Source of the DNA: Cellulomonas sp. URHD0024
GTDB taxonomy: Bacteria > Actinomycetota > Actinomycetes > Actinomycetales > Cellulomonadaceae
NCBI RefSeq assembly: GCF_000426185.1
Contig: NZ_AUEW01000012.1
Location: 62,001 to 126,000 of the forward strand
Length of the DNA: 64,000 nt
Direction: 5' to 3'
Shown: piece by piece, positions 7,720-16,897 of the stretch
Layout of the letters: the number at the start of each line of letters is the position of its first letter
Numbering within the stretch: the first letter of the stretch is position 1
The notes under the pieces: generated by a model
Databases searched by the model: none
Seen by the model: only the letters and a program-made list of their open reading frames with translations
Told to the model about the DNA's origin: nothing
Made by a program: the position numbers and the translations under genes

Positions 7720-8594
7720 GCACGACGACGCCCTGGGTGCCCTCGGCACGGCAGCAGGAGCGCGACGCCTTCCGACGTGCCCGCACGCGCCGCTCGGCCG
7801 GTGTCGCCATCGTGTCGACCGTCGCGCTCGTGGCGATCGCCTGGCTGGCCCTCGTCTCCTCCCCCGGCTGGCCGCGGGTCAAGGCGTCGTTCTTCGACTG
7901 GGACGTCGCCACCGCGTCGTTCCCCGCGATCCTGCAGGGCCTCTGGCTGAACATCAGGGTGATGGCGTGCAGCGCGGTCGTCATCGTCGTCGTCGCGATG
8001 GCCCTCGCGCTGATGCGCACGGTGCGCGGTCCCGCGTTCTTCCCGCTGCGCGCGCTCTCCACGGCCTACGTCGACATCTTCCGCGGGCTCCCGCTGATCC
8101 TCGTGATGCTGCTCGTCGGGTTCGGGCTGCCCGGGCTGCGCCTGCAGGGCATCCCGACGTCCGCGGTGTGGCTCGGCGGGCTCGCCCTCGTCCTGACCTA
8201 CTCGGCCTATGTGGCCGAGGTGTTCCGGGCGGGGATCGAGTCGGTGCACCCCTCGCAGGTGGCGGCCGCCCGCTCGCTCGGACTGACGCACGGGCAGTCG
8301 CTACGCCACGTCGTGCTGCCGCAGGCCGTGCGCAACGTGATCCCGCCCCTGCTGAACGACCTGGTCTCGCTGTCCAAGGACTCCGGCCTGATCTCGATCC
8401 TGGGTGCGATCGACGCCGTCCGTGCCGCGCAGATCGAGACCGCGAAGTACGCCAACTTCACGCCCTACGTCGTGGCGGGCATCATGTTCGTGCTCCTCAC
8501 GTTCCCGCTCACGCGGTTCACCGACGCCCTCGCGCGGCGGTCGGGCTGGATCGGCGCGCAGAGCACCATCGCAGGCAGCGGGGCCCTGCGGTGA
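7716..8594 (+). CDS. Amino-acid ABC transporter permease, HisM/GlnP type
   Basis: A 292-residue protein with a cytoplasmic N-terminal tail of about 30 residues, then about five or six membrane helices. The EAA loop AARSLGLTHGQSLRHVVLPQA and the preceding VAEVFRAGIESVHPSQ are the family signature that contacts the ATPase. The tail and first helices match the inner-membrane permease of three-gene polar amino-acid importers. Start is the GTG overlapping the binding-protein stop (GTGA); an upstream ATG in the same frame would run into the preceding gene. The ATPase gene follows with another overlap, so one operon of three is certain. Confidence 0.92.
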   Translation: MSTTTPWVPSARQQERDAFRRARTRRSAGVAIVSTVALVAIAWLALVSSPGWPRVKASFFDWDVATASFPAILQGLWLNIRVMACSAVVIVVVAMALALMRTVRGPAFFPLRALSTAYVDIFRGLPLILVMLLVGFGLPGLRLQGIPTSAVWLGGLALVLTYSAYVAEVFRAGIESVHPSQVAAARSLGLTHGQSLRHVVLPQAVRNVIPPLLNDLVSLSKDSGLISILGAIDAVRAAQIETAKYANFTPYVVAGIMFVLLTFPLTRFTDALARRSGWIGAQSTIAGSGALR

Positions 8595-9361
8595 GCCGCG
8601 CGCGTCACCTCCCGCCGGCTCGCCTCGACGCTCCGCTGCTCTCCGTCCGGAAGGTCCGCAAGTCGTTCGGCGACCACCTCGTCCTCGACGACCTCTCGCT
8701 CGACGTCGACGCGCACCGCGTCGTGGTCCTGATCGGTGCCTCCGGCTCGGGCAAGTCGACCCTGCTGCGGTGCATCGACCTGCTCGAGGACATCGACGAC
8801 GGCGAGATCGAGCTGGAGGGTCGGGACATCACCGACCCTCGACTCGACGCCAACGCGGTGCGCGCGCGCATCGGGATGGTGTTCCAGGCCTACAACCTGT
8901 TCCCCCACCTGCGCGTGCTCGACAACGTGACCCTCGCCCCACGGCTGGTGCACGGGAGCGCGCGCAAGGACGCCGAGGACGAGGCGATGGCCGTGCTCGA
9001 GCGCGTCGGCCTGGCCGCCAAGGCCCAGGCGTTCCCCGACGCGCTGTCCGGCGGTCAGCAGCAGCGCGTCGCCATCGCGCGCGCCCTCGTCGCCAAGCCC
9101 GCGGTGATGCTGCTCGACGAGGTGACCAGCGCCCTCGATCCGGAGCTCGTCGGCGAGGTGCTCGCACTGCTCGCCGAGCTCAAGGAGACCGGGCTGACCA
9201 TGGTGGTCGCCACGCACGAGATGGGCTTCGCGCGCGAGGTCGCCGACGAGGTGTGCTTCCTGCACCAGGGCAGGATCCACGAGCGCGGGGCGCCCGCGCA
9301 GGTGCTCGGCGACCCGCAGGAGGAACGCACGCGCGAGTTCCTCCGGCGGATCACCGGCTGA
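8591..9361 (+). CDS. Amino-acid ABC transporter ATP-binding protein
   Basis: A 256-residue ABC ATPase. Walker A GASGSGKST, Q-loop GMVFQAYNLFPHL, signature LSGGQQQRVAIARAL, Walker B VMLLDEVTSALDP and H-loop ATHEMGFAREVAD are all intact, and the sequence after Walker A (LLRCIDLLE) is that of the GlnQ/HisP group. It drives uptake by the permease in the same operon. GTG start overlaps the permease stop. It converges with the ferredoxin-NADP reductase gene with only three bases between the stops and no visible terminator, so some read-through is likely. Confidence 0.95.
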   Translation: MSRARHLPPARLDAPLLSVRKVRKSFGDHLVLDDLSLDVDAHRVVVLIGASGSGKSTLLRCIDLLEDIDDGEIELEGRDITDPRLDANAVRARIGMVFQAYNLFPHLRVLDNVTLAPRLVHGSARKDAEDEAMAVLERVGLAAKAQAFPDALSGGQQQRVAIARALVAKPAVMLLDEVTSALDPELVGEVLALLAELKETGLTMVVATHEMGFAREVADEVCFLHQGRIHERGAPAQVLGDPQEERTREFLRRITG

Positions 9362-9364
9362 CGT

Positions 9365-10744
9365 TCAGTCCTGCGGGAGCGTCTGCCCCAGAGCCACGGC
9401 GACCATGTGGTCGCGCGGGACCAGCTTGATGCGCTCGCGGCCGTGCGGCTCGCCCAGCGAGCGCTCGTACGTGTCCAGGAGCTCCCAGCCCGACCACTGG
9501 ATGACGTCGACCCTGCGGCTGGTGAGGAACTCGACGACGGCCGACGGGTCGCGGTCGGTGGCGGTGTAGAACGCCTCGCCGCCTGCGGCGACGTCCTCGC
9601 CGAGGTGCCGGATGGTCTCGGACGCGTCGGACTTGGTGTGGCCGATGAGGCCGACGGGACCACGCTTGATCCAGCCCGTCGCGTACACACCCTGCAGGTG
9701 CTCGCCGTCGACGTCGACGACGCGGCCCTCACGGTTCGGGATGACGCCGGCGACGTCGTCGAAGGGGATGTCCACGAGCGGCGACCCGAAGTAGCCGACC
9801 GCGCGGTACACGGCGCCGACGGCCCAGTCGTGGGTCTGGCCGGTGCCGGTGACGTTGCCGTCGCCGTTGAGCGCCGTCCGCTCGGTGCGGAGCCCGACCA
9901 CCTTGCCGTCCTCGCCGAGCACCTCGACGGGCTTGTGCAGGAAGTGCAGGTGGATGCGCCGGCTCGCGGTGTTCTCCTCCGGCTCCTTCAGCGTCCAGTC
10001 GGTCAGCGTCTTGACGACCTGCTTGGTCTGGTTCGAGGAGTGGATGGCCGCCATCGAGCCCTCGTCGAAGTCGAAGTCCTCGGGGTAGACGATGACGTCG
10101 ACGTCCGGGACGTGGCCCAGCTCGCGCAGCTCCAGCGGGGAGAACTTGACCTGGGCCGGACCGCGGCGCGCGAACACGTGCACGTCCGTGACGGGCGAGG
10201 CCTTGAGGATGTCGTAGACGTTGCCCGGCAGCTCGGTCGGGAGCAGGTCGTCGGCGTGCTTGGCCAGGATGCGCGCCACGTCGAGCGCGACGTTGCCGGC
10301 GCCGAGGACTGCGACGTGCTGCGCGTTCAGGGGCCACGTCCGCGGGACGTCCGGGTGGCCGTCGTACCAGGACACGAAGTCGGCGGCGCCGTAGGAGCCC
10401 TCGAGGTCGATGCCCGGGACGGGCAGCTCGGCGTCGCGGATCGAGCCGGTCGAGAAGATCACGGCGTCGTAGAACTGCCGCAGGTCGTCGAGCTTGAGGT
10501 CGGTGCCGTAGTCGACGTTGGCCAGCAGGCGGATGTCGCCGCGGCTCAGCACGTTCTGCAGCGCCACGATGATCTGCTTGATCCGGGGGTGGTCCGGGGC
10601 CACGCCGTAGCGGACCAGGCCGAAGGGCGCGGGCAGGCGCTCGAACAGGTCGATGCTGACGTCGAGGTCCGTCTTCGACAGGATGTCGGCGGCGTAGATG
10701 CCGGCCGGTCCTGCGCCGACGATGGCGACTCGCAGGGTGCTCAC
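9365..10744 (-). CDS. Ferredoxin/adrenodoxin-type NADP reductase, FprA-like
   Basis: A 459-residue flavoprotein. The FAD site is VAIVGAGPAGIYAAD at the N-terminus, and the NADPH site VLGAGNVALDVARIL about residue 155; the segment GLVRYGVAPDHPRIK and the central KFSPLELRELGHV match the FprA / adrenodoxin-reductase family, whose members are about 450-460 residues. It moves electrons between NADPH and a ferredoxin, for example toward cytochrome P450s or other redox partners; no ferredoxin gene is beside it. Start chosen at the GTG that gives VSTLRVAIVGAG, just before the FAD motif; the frame is open for another 21 codons upstream without family character. Confidence 0.92.
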   Translation of the reverse strand: MSTLRVAIVGAGPAGIYAADILSKTDLDVSIDLFERLPAPFGLVRYGVAPDHPRIKQIIVALQNVLSRGDIRLLANVDYGTDLKLDDLRQFYDAVIFSTGSIRDAELPVPGIDLEGSYGAADFVSWYDGHPDVPRTWPLNAQHVAVLGAGNVALDVARILAKHADDLLPTELPGNVYDILKASPVTDVHVFARRGPAQVKFSPLELRELGHVPDVDVIVYPEDFDFDEGSMAAIHSSNQTKQVVKTLTDWTLKEPEENTASRRIHLHFLHKPVEVLGEDGKVVGLRTERTALNGDGNVTGTGQTHDWAVGAVYRAVGYFGSPLVDIPFDDVAGVIPNREGRVVDVDGEHLQGVYATGWIKRGPVGLIGHTKSDASETIRHLGEDVAAGGEAFYTATDRDPSAVVEFLTSRRVDVIQWSGWELLDTYERSLGEPHGRERIKLVPRDHMVAVALGQTLPQD

Positions 10745-11003
10745 GGGTGCGCTTGCCTTCCGATCTTGGGGGCTTGTGTCCAGCCGAGGGTGCGCGGAAA
10801 TCGGCATCTGCAGGGCTGTGCAAGGGCCAGTGTAGGGCGCACGGTGAGGTCACCCTGAGTCGCCCGCCAGAATGCGGACACGCGTGAGACGGCGTGTCGC
10901 GACCGCGACCCACGCCGGACGGGTGTCCGACGCCCCGCTCCGCCGGCCGGGCGGGGTCTCGCTGCGGGCGCGCGCCACCCGCGTCCGCCGTCTGCGGCGC
11001 CGG

Positions 11004-11744
11004 CTATCGAGACCGTCGCGTGAGCGTCGCGTCCACCACGACCGCCGTCACGTTGTCCGTGCCACCGGCCGCGAGCGCCGCCGCCACCAGTCGGTCTGCC
11101 GCGTCCTGAGGGTCGTCCGCGGCGCGCAGCTCGGCCTCGATCCGGGCGTCGGACAACGGGTCGGTCAGGCCGTCGGAGCACACCAGCATCCGGTCGCCCG
11201 GGCTGACCGGAAGGAGCCAGACGTCCGGCTCGACCTCCCGGTTCCCGCCGCCCAGCACCCTCGTGACCACGTTGCGCCGCGGGTGCCTGCTGGCGTCCTC
11301 CGCGGCCACGACGCCAGCCGCGACGAGCTCCGCGACCTCCGAGTGGTCCTGCGTGACCTGCTCCAGCACCCCGCCGGCCATCCGGTACGTGCGGGAGTCG
11401 CCGATGTTGACGACCAGCCAGCACGGCACGTCGTCGTGCTCGGTGAGCACCACCCCGGTCGCCGTCGTCCCCGGTCGTCTGCCGACTCCCTTGGGCAGCC
11501 CCCGGACCGCGGCGTGCGCCTCCTGGACGATCCGCTGGGCGTCGGCCAGGCCGGGAGCACCGTCGGCCAGGCTGCGCAGGATGTCGATCGCCGTCCGGCT
11601 GGCCACCTCGCCACGGTCGTGCCCGCCCATGCCGTCCGCGACGAGGAACACCCCGTCCTGTGTCCAGACCGAGTCCTCGTTGCGGTCGCGCTCGGCGCGC
11701 TCGGTGGCGACCCCGACCCGGAGGCGTACCCGGGCGTCGTTCAC
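11004..11744 (-). CDS. PP2C-family serine/threonine phosphatase
   Basis: A 246-residue phosphatase with all metal-binding motifs in order: RDRNEDSVW, LVADGMGGHDRGEVAS, VVNIGDSRTYRM, MLVCSDGLTDPLSD and GGTDNVTAVVVD. Catalytic domain only, no receptor or membrane part, so it is cytosolic. PP2C enzymes of this kind reverse Ser/Thr kinase phosphorylation; a nearby FHA-domain protein (2.5 kb away, same strand) may be a partner in such signalling, but no kinase is in the window. Start is the GTG at VNDARVRLRVGVAT, chosen because upstream frame lacks family sequence. Divergent from the MMPL gene. Confidence 0.9.
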   Translation of the reverse strand: MNDARVRLRVGVATERAERDRNEDSVWTQDGVFLVADGMGGHDRGEVASRTAIDILRSLADGAPGLADAQRIVQEAHAAVRGLPKGVGRRPGTTATGVVLTEHDDVPCWLVVNIGDSRTYRMAGGVLEQVTQDHSEVAELVAAGVVAAEDASRHPRRNVVTRVLGGGNREVEPDVWLLPVSPGDRMLVCSDGLTDPLSDARIEAELRAADDPQDAADRLVAAALAAGGTDNVTAVVVDATLTRRSR

Positions 11745-12067
11745 GGGGTCGCGACGAGAGCCGCGCTCGCAGGCTTCATCGCTGCCCCGTCCCGGTCGCT
11801 GGCTCGCGCGGGTCCACTCCCTGAACCTGCGCCCGATCGTCGGCCAGCATAACGACGGCCGGTCGACGGTGCACCGAGGCTCCCGAGGTCGGTGCCGGAC
11901 GGCGTGACCGCACGGACCTGCGGTGGGCACCTCCGCGGATCGGCCGAAAGGACCAGCGCCCTGCGCACCGTTCAGCCGTTCGGCCGTGCCGCGCCGGTCT
12001 TGCCGGCCGATGTGGCGGCCCGGGGAGCATCGGGACGATCGAAGCCCACCCATCTTGGAGGCTCCCG
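11745..12067. other. Intergenic region between PP2C and MMPL genes
   Basis: 323 bases between divergent genes with no supported coding sequence. It must hold both promoters. A 7-bp stem with an 11-base loop (GCACCGA at 11871-11877, TCGGTGC at 11889-11895) is present, and a TATGCT-like box lies on the minus strand near 11848. A clear GGAGG-type ribosome site (near 12057) serves the MMPL gene. Nothing else recognised. Confidence 0.6.
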
Positions 12068-14239
12068 ATGTTGTCGCAGACCTTGTACCGCCTGGGCCGG
12101 ACGGCGGCCCACCGCCCCTGGGCCGTGATCTCGGCGTGGCTGGTGCTCACCGTGCTCGTCGTCGGCGCGTCCGGCGCCTTCGGCGCGAAGCTCGAGGACT
12201 CGTTCCGTGTGCCCGGCCTCGACTCGCAGCAGGCCAACGACCTGCTCGAGTCCGCCGGATCCGGGCAGGCGGGCCTCACGGCGCAGGTCGTCGTCACGCC
12301 CGCCGGCGGCGGCTCGTTCGCCGACGACCCCGCGGCCCGGGCCGCGCTCGACCGGCTCCAGGGAGCCGCGGCGGCCCTGCCTCACGTCCTGGGCACGACC
12401 GACCCGGCCGGGGCGCTTGCCGGCTCGAGCGACCAGGCCGGCATCGTGTCCCCCGACGGACGCGTCGCGCTCCTACGCATCCAGTACCCGACCGTCGAGG
12501 ACCTCTCGGCCGCGGACCTGGACAACCTCAAGGGGCTCGACGGCGGTCCGGCACTGCGGGTGGAGAAGGGGGGCGACCTCTACTTCGCCTACGAGGAGTC
12601 CACCGGCAACGCCGGCGAGCTCGTCGGCATCCTGGCCGCCCTCGCCATCCTGTTCCTGGCGTTCGGGTCGGTGACCGCGGCGGCGCTGCCCATCGGCATG
12701 GCCGTGCTCGGGCTGGCGGTGGGGACCGGTGCCATGGCGCTGCTCGCGAACGCCATCGTCATCCCCAGCTACGCGCCCGTCCTCGGGGCGATGGTCGGTC
12801 TCGGTGTCGGGATCGACTACGCGCTGTTCGTCACGACCCGGCACCGCGAGTACCTCGCGCGCGGGCTGTCGATCGGGGACTCGATCGCGCGCTCGATCGC
12901 CACGGCGGGGCGGCCCGTGGTGTTCGCCGGCGGGATCGTCGTCGTGTCGATCCTGGGCCTGGCGGTTGCTCAGGTGCCGTTCATGACCGCGGGCGGGATC
13001 GCCATCTCGATGGTCGTGCTGATCATGGTCGCCGCCTCCGTCACCCTGCTCCCCGCGCTGCTGGCCCTCGGCGGACGGCGGGTGGTCGGACGCCGGCCCG
13101 TCCACGCCACCAGCCCGGGCTGGGCGCGCTGGACCCGGCACGTCACCCGACACCCCCGCGTGTACCTCGTCGGCGTGACCGCGCTGCTCGTCGCGCTGGC
13201 GGCTCCCCTGCTCGCGCTGCGCGTCGGCATCCCCGACGACGGCGCCCTGCCGCCGAGCTTCACCCAACGCCAGGCGTACGACCTGGTCGCCCAGGGGTTC
13301 GGGCCGGGCCGCAACGGTCCGCTCGTGATCGCCGTCGCGCTGGGCGGCGACGACGCCGTGCTGGTCCCCCTCGCGGCCGCGATCGCCGACGACCCCGGAA
13401 TCGAGAGCGTCGAGGCACCCGTCGTCCGCGGCGACGTCGGCACGCTCGTCGCCTACGCCACGACGGGCCCGCAGGACGCGGCGACCGGCGCGACGATCGA
13501 CCGCCTCCGCTCCGAGGTCTTCCCTGCGGCACTCGTCGACACCCCGGCACGCGCTCACGTCGGCGGGCAGACCGCGAACTTCGCCGACGTCGGCGTCCGG
13601 GTCAACGACCGGCTGCCCGTGTTCATCCTGACCGTGCTCGGGATGTCGTTCGTGCTGCTGGTCCTCGTGTTCCGGTCGGTGCTGGTGCCCCTGAAGGCGG
13701 TCCTGCTCAACCTCCTGAGCATCGGGGCGTCCTACGGCGTGATGGTGATGGTGTTCCAGTGGGGCTGGGGCGCGGACCTCATCGGGCTCGAGTCCACCGT
13801 GCCGATCGTGTCGTTCATCCCGATGTTCATGTTCGCGATCCTGTTCGGGCTCTCGATGGACTACGAGGTCTTCCTGCTGAGCCGGGTGCGCGAGGAGCTG
13901 GCTGCCCTCGGCGGGCCCGAGACCGGGTCCAACGAGCTGGCCGTCATCGACGGGGTCGCCAAGACGGGCCGCGTCATCACGTCGGCGGCGCTGATCATGG
14001 TCTGCGTGTTCTCGGCCTTCGTGCTGGGTGCGGACGCCGCGACCAAGATGTTCGGCATCGGCCTGTCCACCGCGATCCTGATCGACGCGACCCTCGTCCG
14101 GATGGTGCTGGTGCCTGCGACGATGAAGCTGCTCGGTCGCGCCAACTGGTGGGTGCCGCGCTGGCTGGACCGGGTGCTCCCGCGCGTCGACGTCGACAGC
14201 GAGGAGCGCCTGCCCGAGAAGGCCCTGGTCTCCGCCTAG
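12068..14239 (+). CDS. MMPL/RND-type membrane exporter
   Basis: A 723-residue protein with the MMPL layout: a first transmembrane helix (WAVISAWLVLTVLVVGASGAF), a soluble domain, five helices, a second soluble half and five more helices. Duplicated segments such as VGLGVGIDYALFVTTRHREYL and ILFGLSMDYEVFLLSRVREEL are the two conserved GxxxDY motifs that carry proton-relay Asp-Tyr pairs. Such proteins export lipids or hydrophobic small molecules using proton motive force. There is no adjacent MarR/TetR regulator or MmpS partner, so the substrate cannot be guessed. Its stop overlaps the convergent FHA gene's stop. Confidence 0.92.
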   Translation: MLSQTLYRLGRTAAHRPWAVISAWLVLTVLVVGASGAFGAKLEDSFRVPGLDSQQANDLLESAGSGQAGLTAQVVVTPAGGGSFADDPAARAALDRLQGAAAALPHVLGTTDPAGALAGSSDQAGIVSPDGRVALLRIQYPTVEDLSAADLDNLKGLDGGPALRVEKGGDLYFAYEESTGNAGELVGILAALAILFLAFGSVTAAALPIGMAVLGLAVGTGAMALLANAIVIPSYAPVLGAMVGLGVGIDYALFVTTRHREYLARGLSIGDSIARSIATAGRPVVFAGGIVVVSILGLAVAQVPFMTAGGIAISMVVLIMVAASVTLLPALLALGGRRVVGRRPVHATSPGWARWTRHVTRHPRVYLVGVTALLVALAAPLLALRVGIPDDGALPPSFTQRQAYDLVAQGFGPGRNGPLVIAVALGGDDAVLVPLAAAIADDPGIESVEAPVVRGDVGTLVAYATTGPQDAATGATIDRLRSEVFPAALVDTPARAHVGGQTANFADVGVRVNDRLPVFILTVLGMSFVLLVLVFRSVLVPLKAVLLNLLSIGASYGVMVMVFQWGWGADLIGLESTVPIVSFIPMFMFAILFGLSMDYEVFLLSRVREELAALGGPETGSNELAVIDGVAKTGRVITSAALIMVCVFSAFVLGADAATKMFGIGLSTAILIDATLVRMVLVPATMKLLGRANWWVPRWLDRVLPRVDVDSEERLPEKALVSA

Positions 14240-15744
14240 CCCGTGCTGGGCTGGTCGGTCGGGGCCGGCCAGTCCAGCTCCGACCGGCTGCGCAGCTCGA
14301 TGGAGCGCTTGCCGAACCGGACGATCCAGCCGGCCTCGATCCTCGCCCTCTTGCCCGGGGCGAGGATGAGCTCGGAGCCGTCCGGACGGACCAGCACCGT
14401 CCCGTTGGTCGAGCCCCGGTCGACGACCCACAGGCGGTTGCCGCGGCGCTCCTGCCCGAACGCGAGGTGCACGCGAGAGATCGATCCGCCGGGATCGTCG
14501 ATCGCGACGAGGTGCGTGAGACCCGGTTCGCTGTCCGGGTCCCGCCCGATCACCCCGTCGCCCTCGACCTCGAGGCGCATCCCGGTGTCGAACACGAGCA
14601 CGAGGCCGGGGTCCGTCACCCTCGCAGGCGGTTCCTCCGGGCGGAGCCGGGCGTGCTCCAGCTCGGGCAGGCCGGGGTCGGCCGGTCGGATCTCCGGCTC
14701 GAGCAGGCCGTCGGGTCGGTGTGTGGACCGGCCGCCGATCCGCGGGAGGCGCGGCATGCGTCGTGGGGTCTTGGCGACGATGGAGAGCGCCACCGTCTCC
14801 GGGCTCTTGATGACCGGCCCCGGTGCCGCGGGCGCCGGCATCCCGGCGACCAGACGGTTCGGGACGTCGATCAGGCGGGCGTCGGCAGGCGCCGCCGGGG
14901 CCGCTGCCTTCCCAGGACGCCGCCCGGGCGGTCCTGTGATGACCGCGACCCGTTCAACCTCCGTCGAGACGCTGATCGACTTCCAGGGTGCGGCGCGGAC
15001 GAGACCGGGAGCGGTCCCGATGACCGGCCCGACGGTAGCCGGAGCCGGCCGCGGCGGGGCGACCGTCCCGGGCGCGGGACGCACCAGACCGAGCGCGGGC
15101 GCCGGGGCGAGCGCGCGGACGACGGCCGGAGCGGTGCCCGGACCCTCGGCAGCGGCCTCCCGCACGGAACGCGCCCTCAGCACGAGCGTGCGGGCGGCCT
15201 TGTCGTGCCAGCCGCGCCGGGCAGGCGAGCGGTCCCAGGCGCCCGACGAGACGACCACCCACGCACCCACGAGCAGGACGAGCGCCCCGGCGAGCTCGAC
15301 GAGGACGCGCACCCCGACAGCGGGCAGACCCGCGGGTCGGTGGGTGCGCGATCCCATCGTGCGGATCCCGAACAGGGCGTTGCCGACGGTGGCGCCCGTG
15401 CTCGCCTCGACGAGCCACTGCGTCAGGGCGCCGACGACCAGCAGGCCGGGGACGGCGATCGCGGCCGTGCTCCACGACCCGTCCGCCTCACGAGGGCCAC
15501 CGGATGCGAGCGCGACCGCGTAACCGACGCCCGCAGCGAGGACGAGGACGAGGACGTCGACGGTGAAAGCCAGGACGCGCAGGCCGACGGGCGCGACGGT
15601 CTGCGGGGTGATCTCGGCGACCGCATCAAGAACCGGTCGCGGGGGTGCGGCGCGTGCAGCCGGCGGGGCGGGTGCACCGCACGCCGCGCAGCGCCTGGCG
15701 CCGGGCGCGACAGGCGCACCACAGGCCGCACACGGCGTGCTCAC
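14236..15744 (-). CDS. Zinc-ribbon, RDD and FHA domain protein
   Basis: A 502-residue fusion. Residues 1-25 have two CxxC pairs (CAACG, CAACGAP) of a zinc ribbon; about 48-210 is an RDD membrane domain with about three to four helices, ending in the hallmark RRGWHDKAARTLVL; about 215-400 is Pro/Ala-rich and probably disordered; and about 395-490 is an FHA domain (VIGRDPDSEPGL, SISRVHLAF, DRGSTNGT), which binds phosphothreonine. The combination suggests a membrane-bound reader of Ser/Thr phosphorylation. It lies downstream of the polyprenyl synthase on the same strand. The substrate of the kinase and the role of the RDD part are unknown. Confidence 0.88.
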   Translation of the reverse strand: MSTPCAACGAPVAPGARRCAACGAPAPPAARAAPPRPVLDAVAEITPQTVAPVGLRVLAFTVDVLVLVLAAGVGYAVALASGGPREADGSWSTAAIAVPGLLVVGALTQWLVEASTGATVGNALFGIRTMGSRTHRPAGLPAVGVRVLVELAGALVLLVGAWVVVSSGAWDRSPARRGWHDKAARTLVLRARSVREAAAEGPGTAPAVVRALAPAPALGLVRPAPGTVAPPRPAPATVGPVIGTAPGLVRAAPWKSISVSTEVERVAVITGPPGRRPGKAAAPAAPADARLIDVPNRLVAGMPAPAAPGPVIKSPETVALSIVAKTPRRMPRLPRIGGRSTHRPDGLLEPEIRPADPGLPELEHARLRPEEPPARVTDPGLVLVFDTGMRLEVEGDGVIGRDPDSEPGLTHLVAIDDPGGSISRVHLAFGQERRGNRLWVVDRGSTNGTVLVRPDGSELILAPGKRARIEAGWIVRFGKRSIELRSRSELDWPAPTDQPSTG

Positions 15745-15834
15745 GACGGACCTCCCGGAGGCGACTCATCGGCGGGTCGCTGCCACATGGTGCCAGACCG
15801 TGCGCGGAGCGTGCACCGGACCGGACCGGACCGG

Positions 15835-16842
15835 TCAGGATGCGCGGTCGACCAGCGCGTCCGCGAACGAGACCAGCGCGTCCTTGACCGGTCCGTCCTC
15901 GAGCGCGTCCAGCTCGAGGACGGCCGACCGGGCCAGGGTCACCGCTCGGTCGCGCGTCTCGGCGACCACCGGGTGCACTCGCAGCGCCTCGACCGCGCAG
16001 GCGAGAGCGCCGTCGTCGGTGAGATCGGAGTCGAGCAGCGCGAGCACCTCGCGGTCCTGCGCCGTGGCGTCCGACGAGGCGGCGCGGGCGCGCAGCAGCA
16101 GCGCCGGCATCGTCGGCACACGCTCGCGCAGGTCGGTACCCGGCGTCTTGCCCGTCGTGGCACCGTCCGAGGTCAGGTCGATGACGTCGTCCGCAAGCTG
16201 GAACGCGACCCCGATCTTCTCGCCGAACGCGGCCACGATGGCCACGACGTCCGGGCGGCAGCCCGAGAACATCGCACCGAAGCGCGCCGACGTCGCGATG
16301 AGCGAGGCCGTCTTGTCGGCCAGTACCTGCAGGTAGTGGGCGACGTGGTCGTCCTCGGGTCGCGGACCCACCGTCTCGTGCAGCTGGCCGAGGCAGAGTC
16401 GCTCGAAGGTCGCCGCCTGGATGCGGACGGCCTCCGGGCCCAGTCCGGCGACGGTGGCGGACGCCCGGGCGAACAGCAGGTCACCCGTGAGGATGGCCAC
16501 CGAGTTGCCCCACACCTCGTGCGCGGCCGGCGCACCGCGGCGCAGCGGGGCCGAGTCCATGACGTCGTCGTGGTAGAGCGTCGCGAGGTGCGTGAGCTCC
16601 ACCACCACCGCCGCGTCGATCACCTCGAGCCTGGAGCCGTCGCCGAGCTCGGCGGCGAGCAGCGTCAGGAGCGGGCGAAGACGCTTGCCCCCGGCGTTGA
16701 CCAGGTGGCGCGACGCGTCGTCGGCCAACGGGTCGACGTTGGTGACCGCGTCACGCAGCCGCTCCTCGACGATCCCCAGTCGTGCGGACAGGCGCTCGCC
16801 CAGGGCGGCATCGGCCAGCGGAAAGGCCGTCATCGAGGTCAC
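15835..16842 (-). CDS. Long-chain trans-polyprenyl diphosphate synthase
   Basis: A 335-residue prenyltransferase with GGKRLRP at about 51-57, the first aspartate-rich motif DDVMD at 92-96, and the second DDVID near 215 with the preceding GVAFQLADDV. The residues before the first motif (LYHDD) are small, consistent with long-chain products such as octa- or nonaprenyl diphosphate, i.e. the menaquinone tail. It sits 55 bases downstream of nuoN on the same strand and near menJ and menG, which supports a role in quinone synthesis. Start taken at the first ATG; a second ATG three codons in is also possible. Four copies of ACCGG follow its stop. Confidence 0.93.
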   Translation of the reverse strand: MTSMTAFPLADAALGERLSARLGIVEERLRDAVTNVDPLADDASRHLVNAGGKRLRPLLTLLAAELGDGSRLEVIDAAVVVELTHLATLYHDDVMDSAPLRRGAPAAHEVWGNSVAILTGDLLFARASATVAGLGPEAVRIQAATFERLCLGQLHETVGPRPEDDHVAHYLQVLADKTASLIATSARFGAMFSGCRPDVVAIVAAFGEKIGVAFQLADDVIDLTSDGATTGKTPGTDLRERVPTMPALLLRARAASSDATAQDREVLALLDSDLTDDGALACAVEALRVHPVVAETRDRAVTLARSAVLELDALEDGPVKDALVSFADALVDRAS

Positions 16843-16897
16843 TGCACGAACCTATCTTCCCGACGGTCGGATCTTGGCACCGGGCACAGCCGTGTGA

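Noticed and set aside
10745..11003. Small gene upstream of the FprA-like gene
   Set aside because: 258 bases without a convincing start, ribosome site or family sequence; probably a promoter and terminator region.
15815..15835. ACCGG repeated four times after the polyprenyl synthase stop
   Set aside because: Short microsatellite in a GC-rich gap, no structure or function evident.
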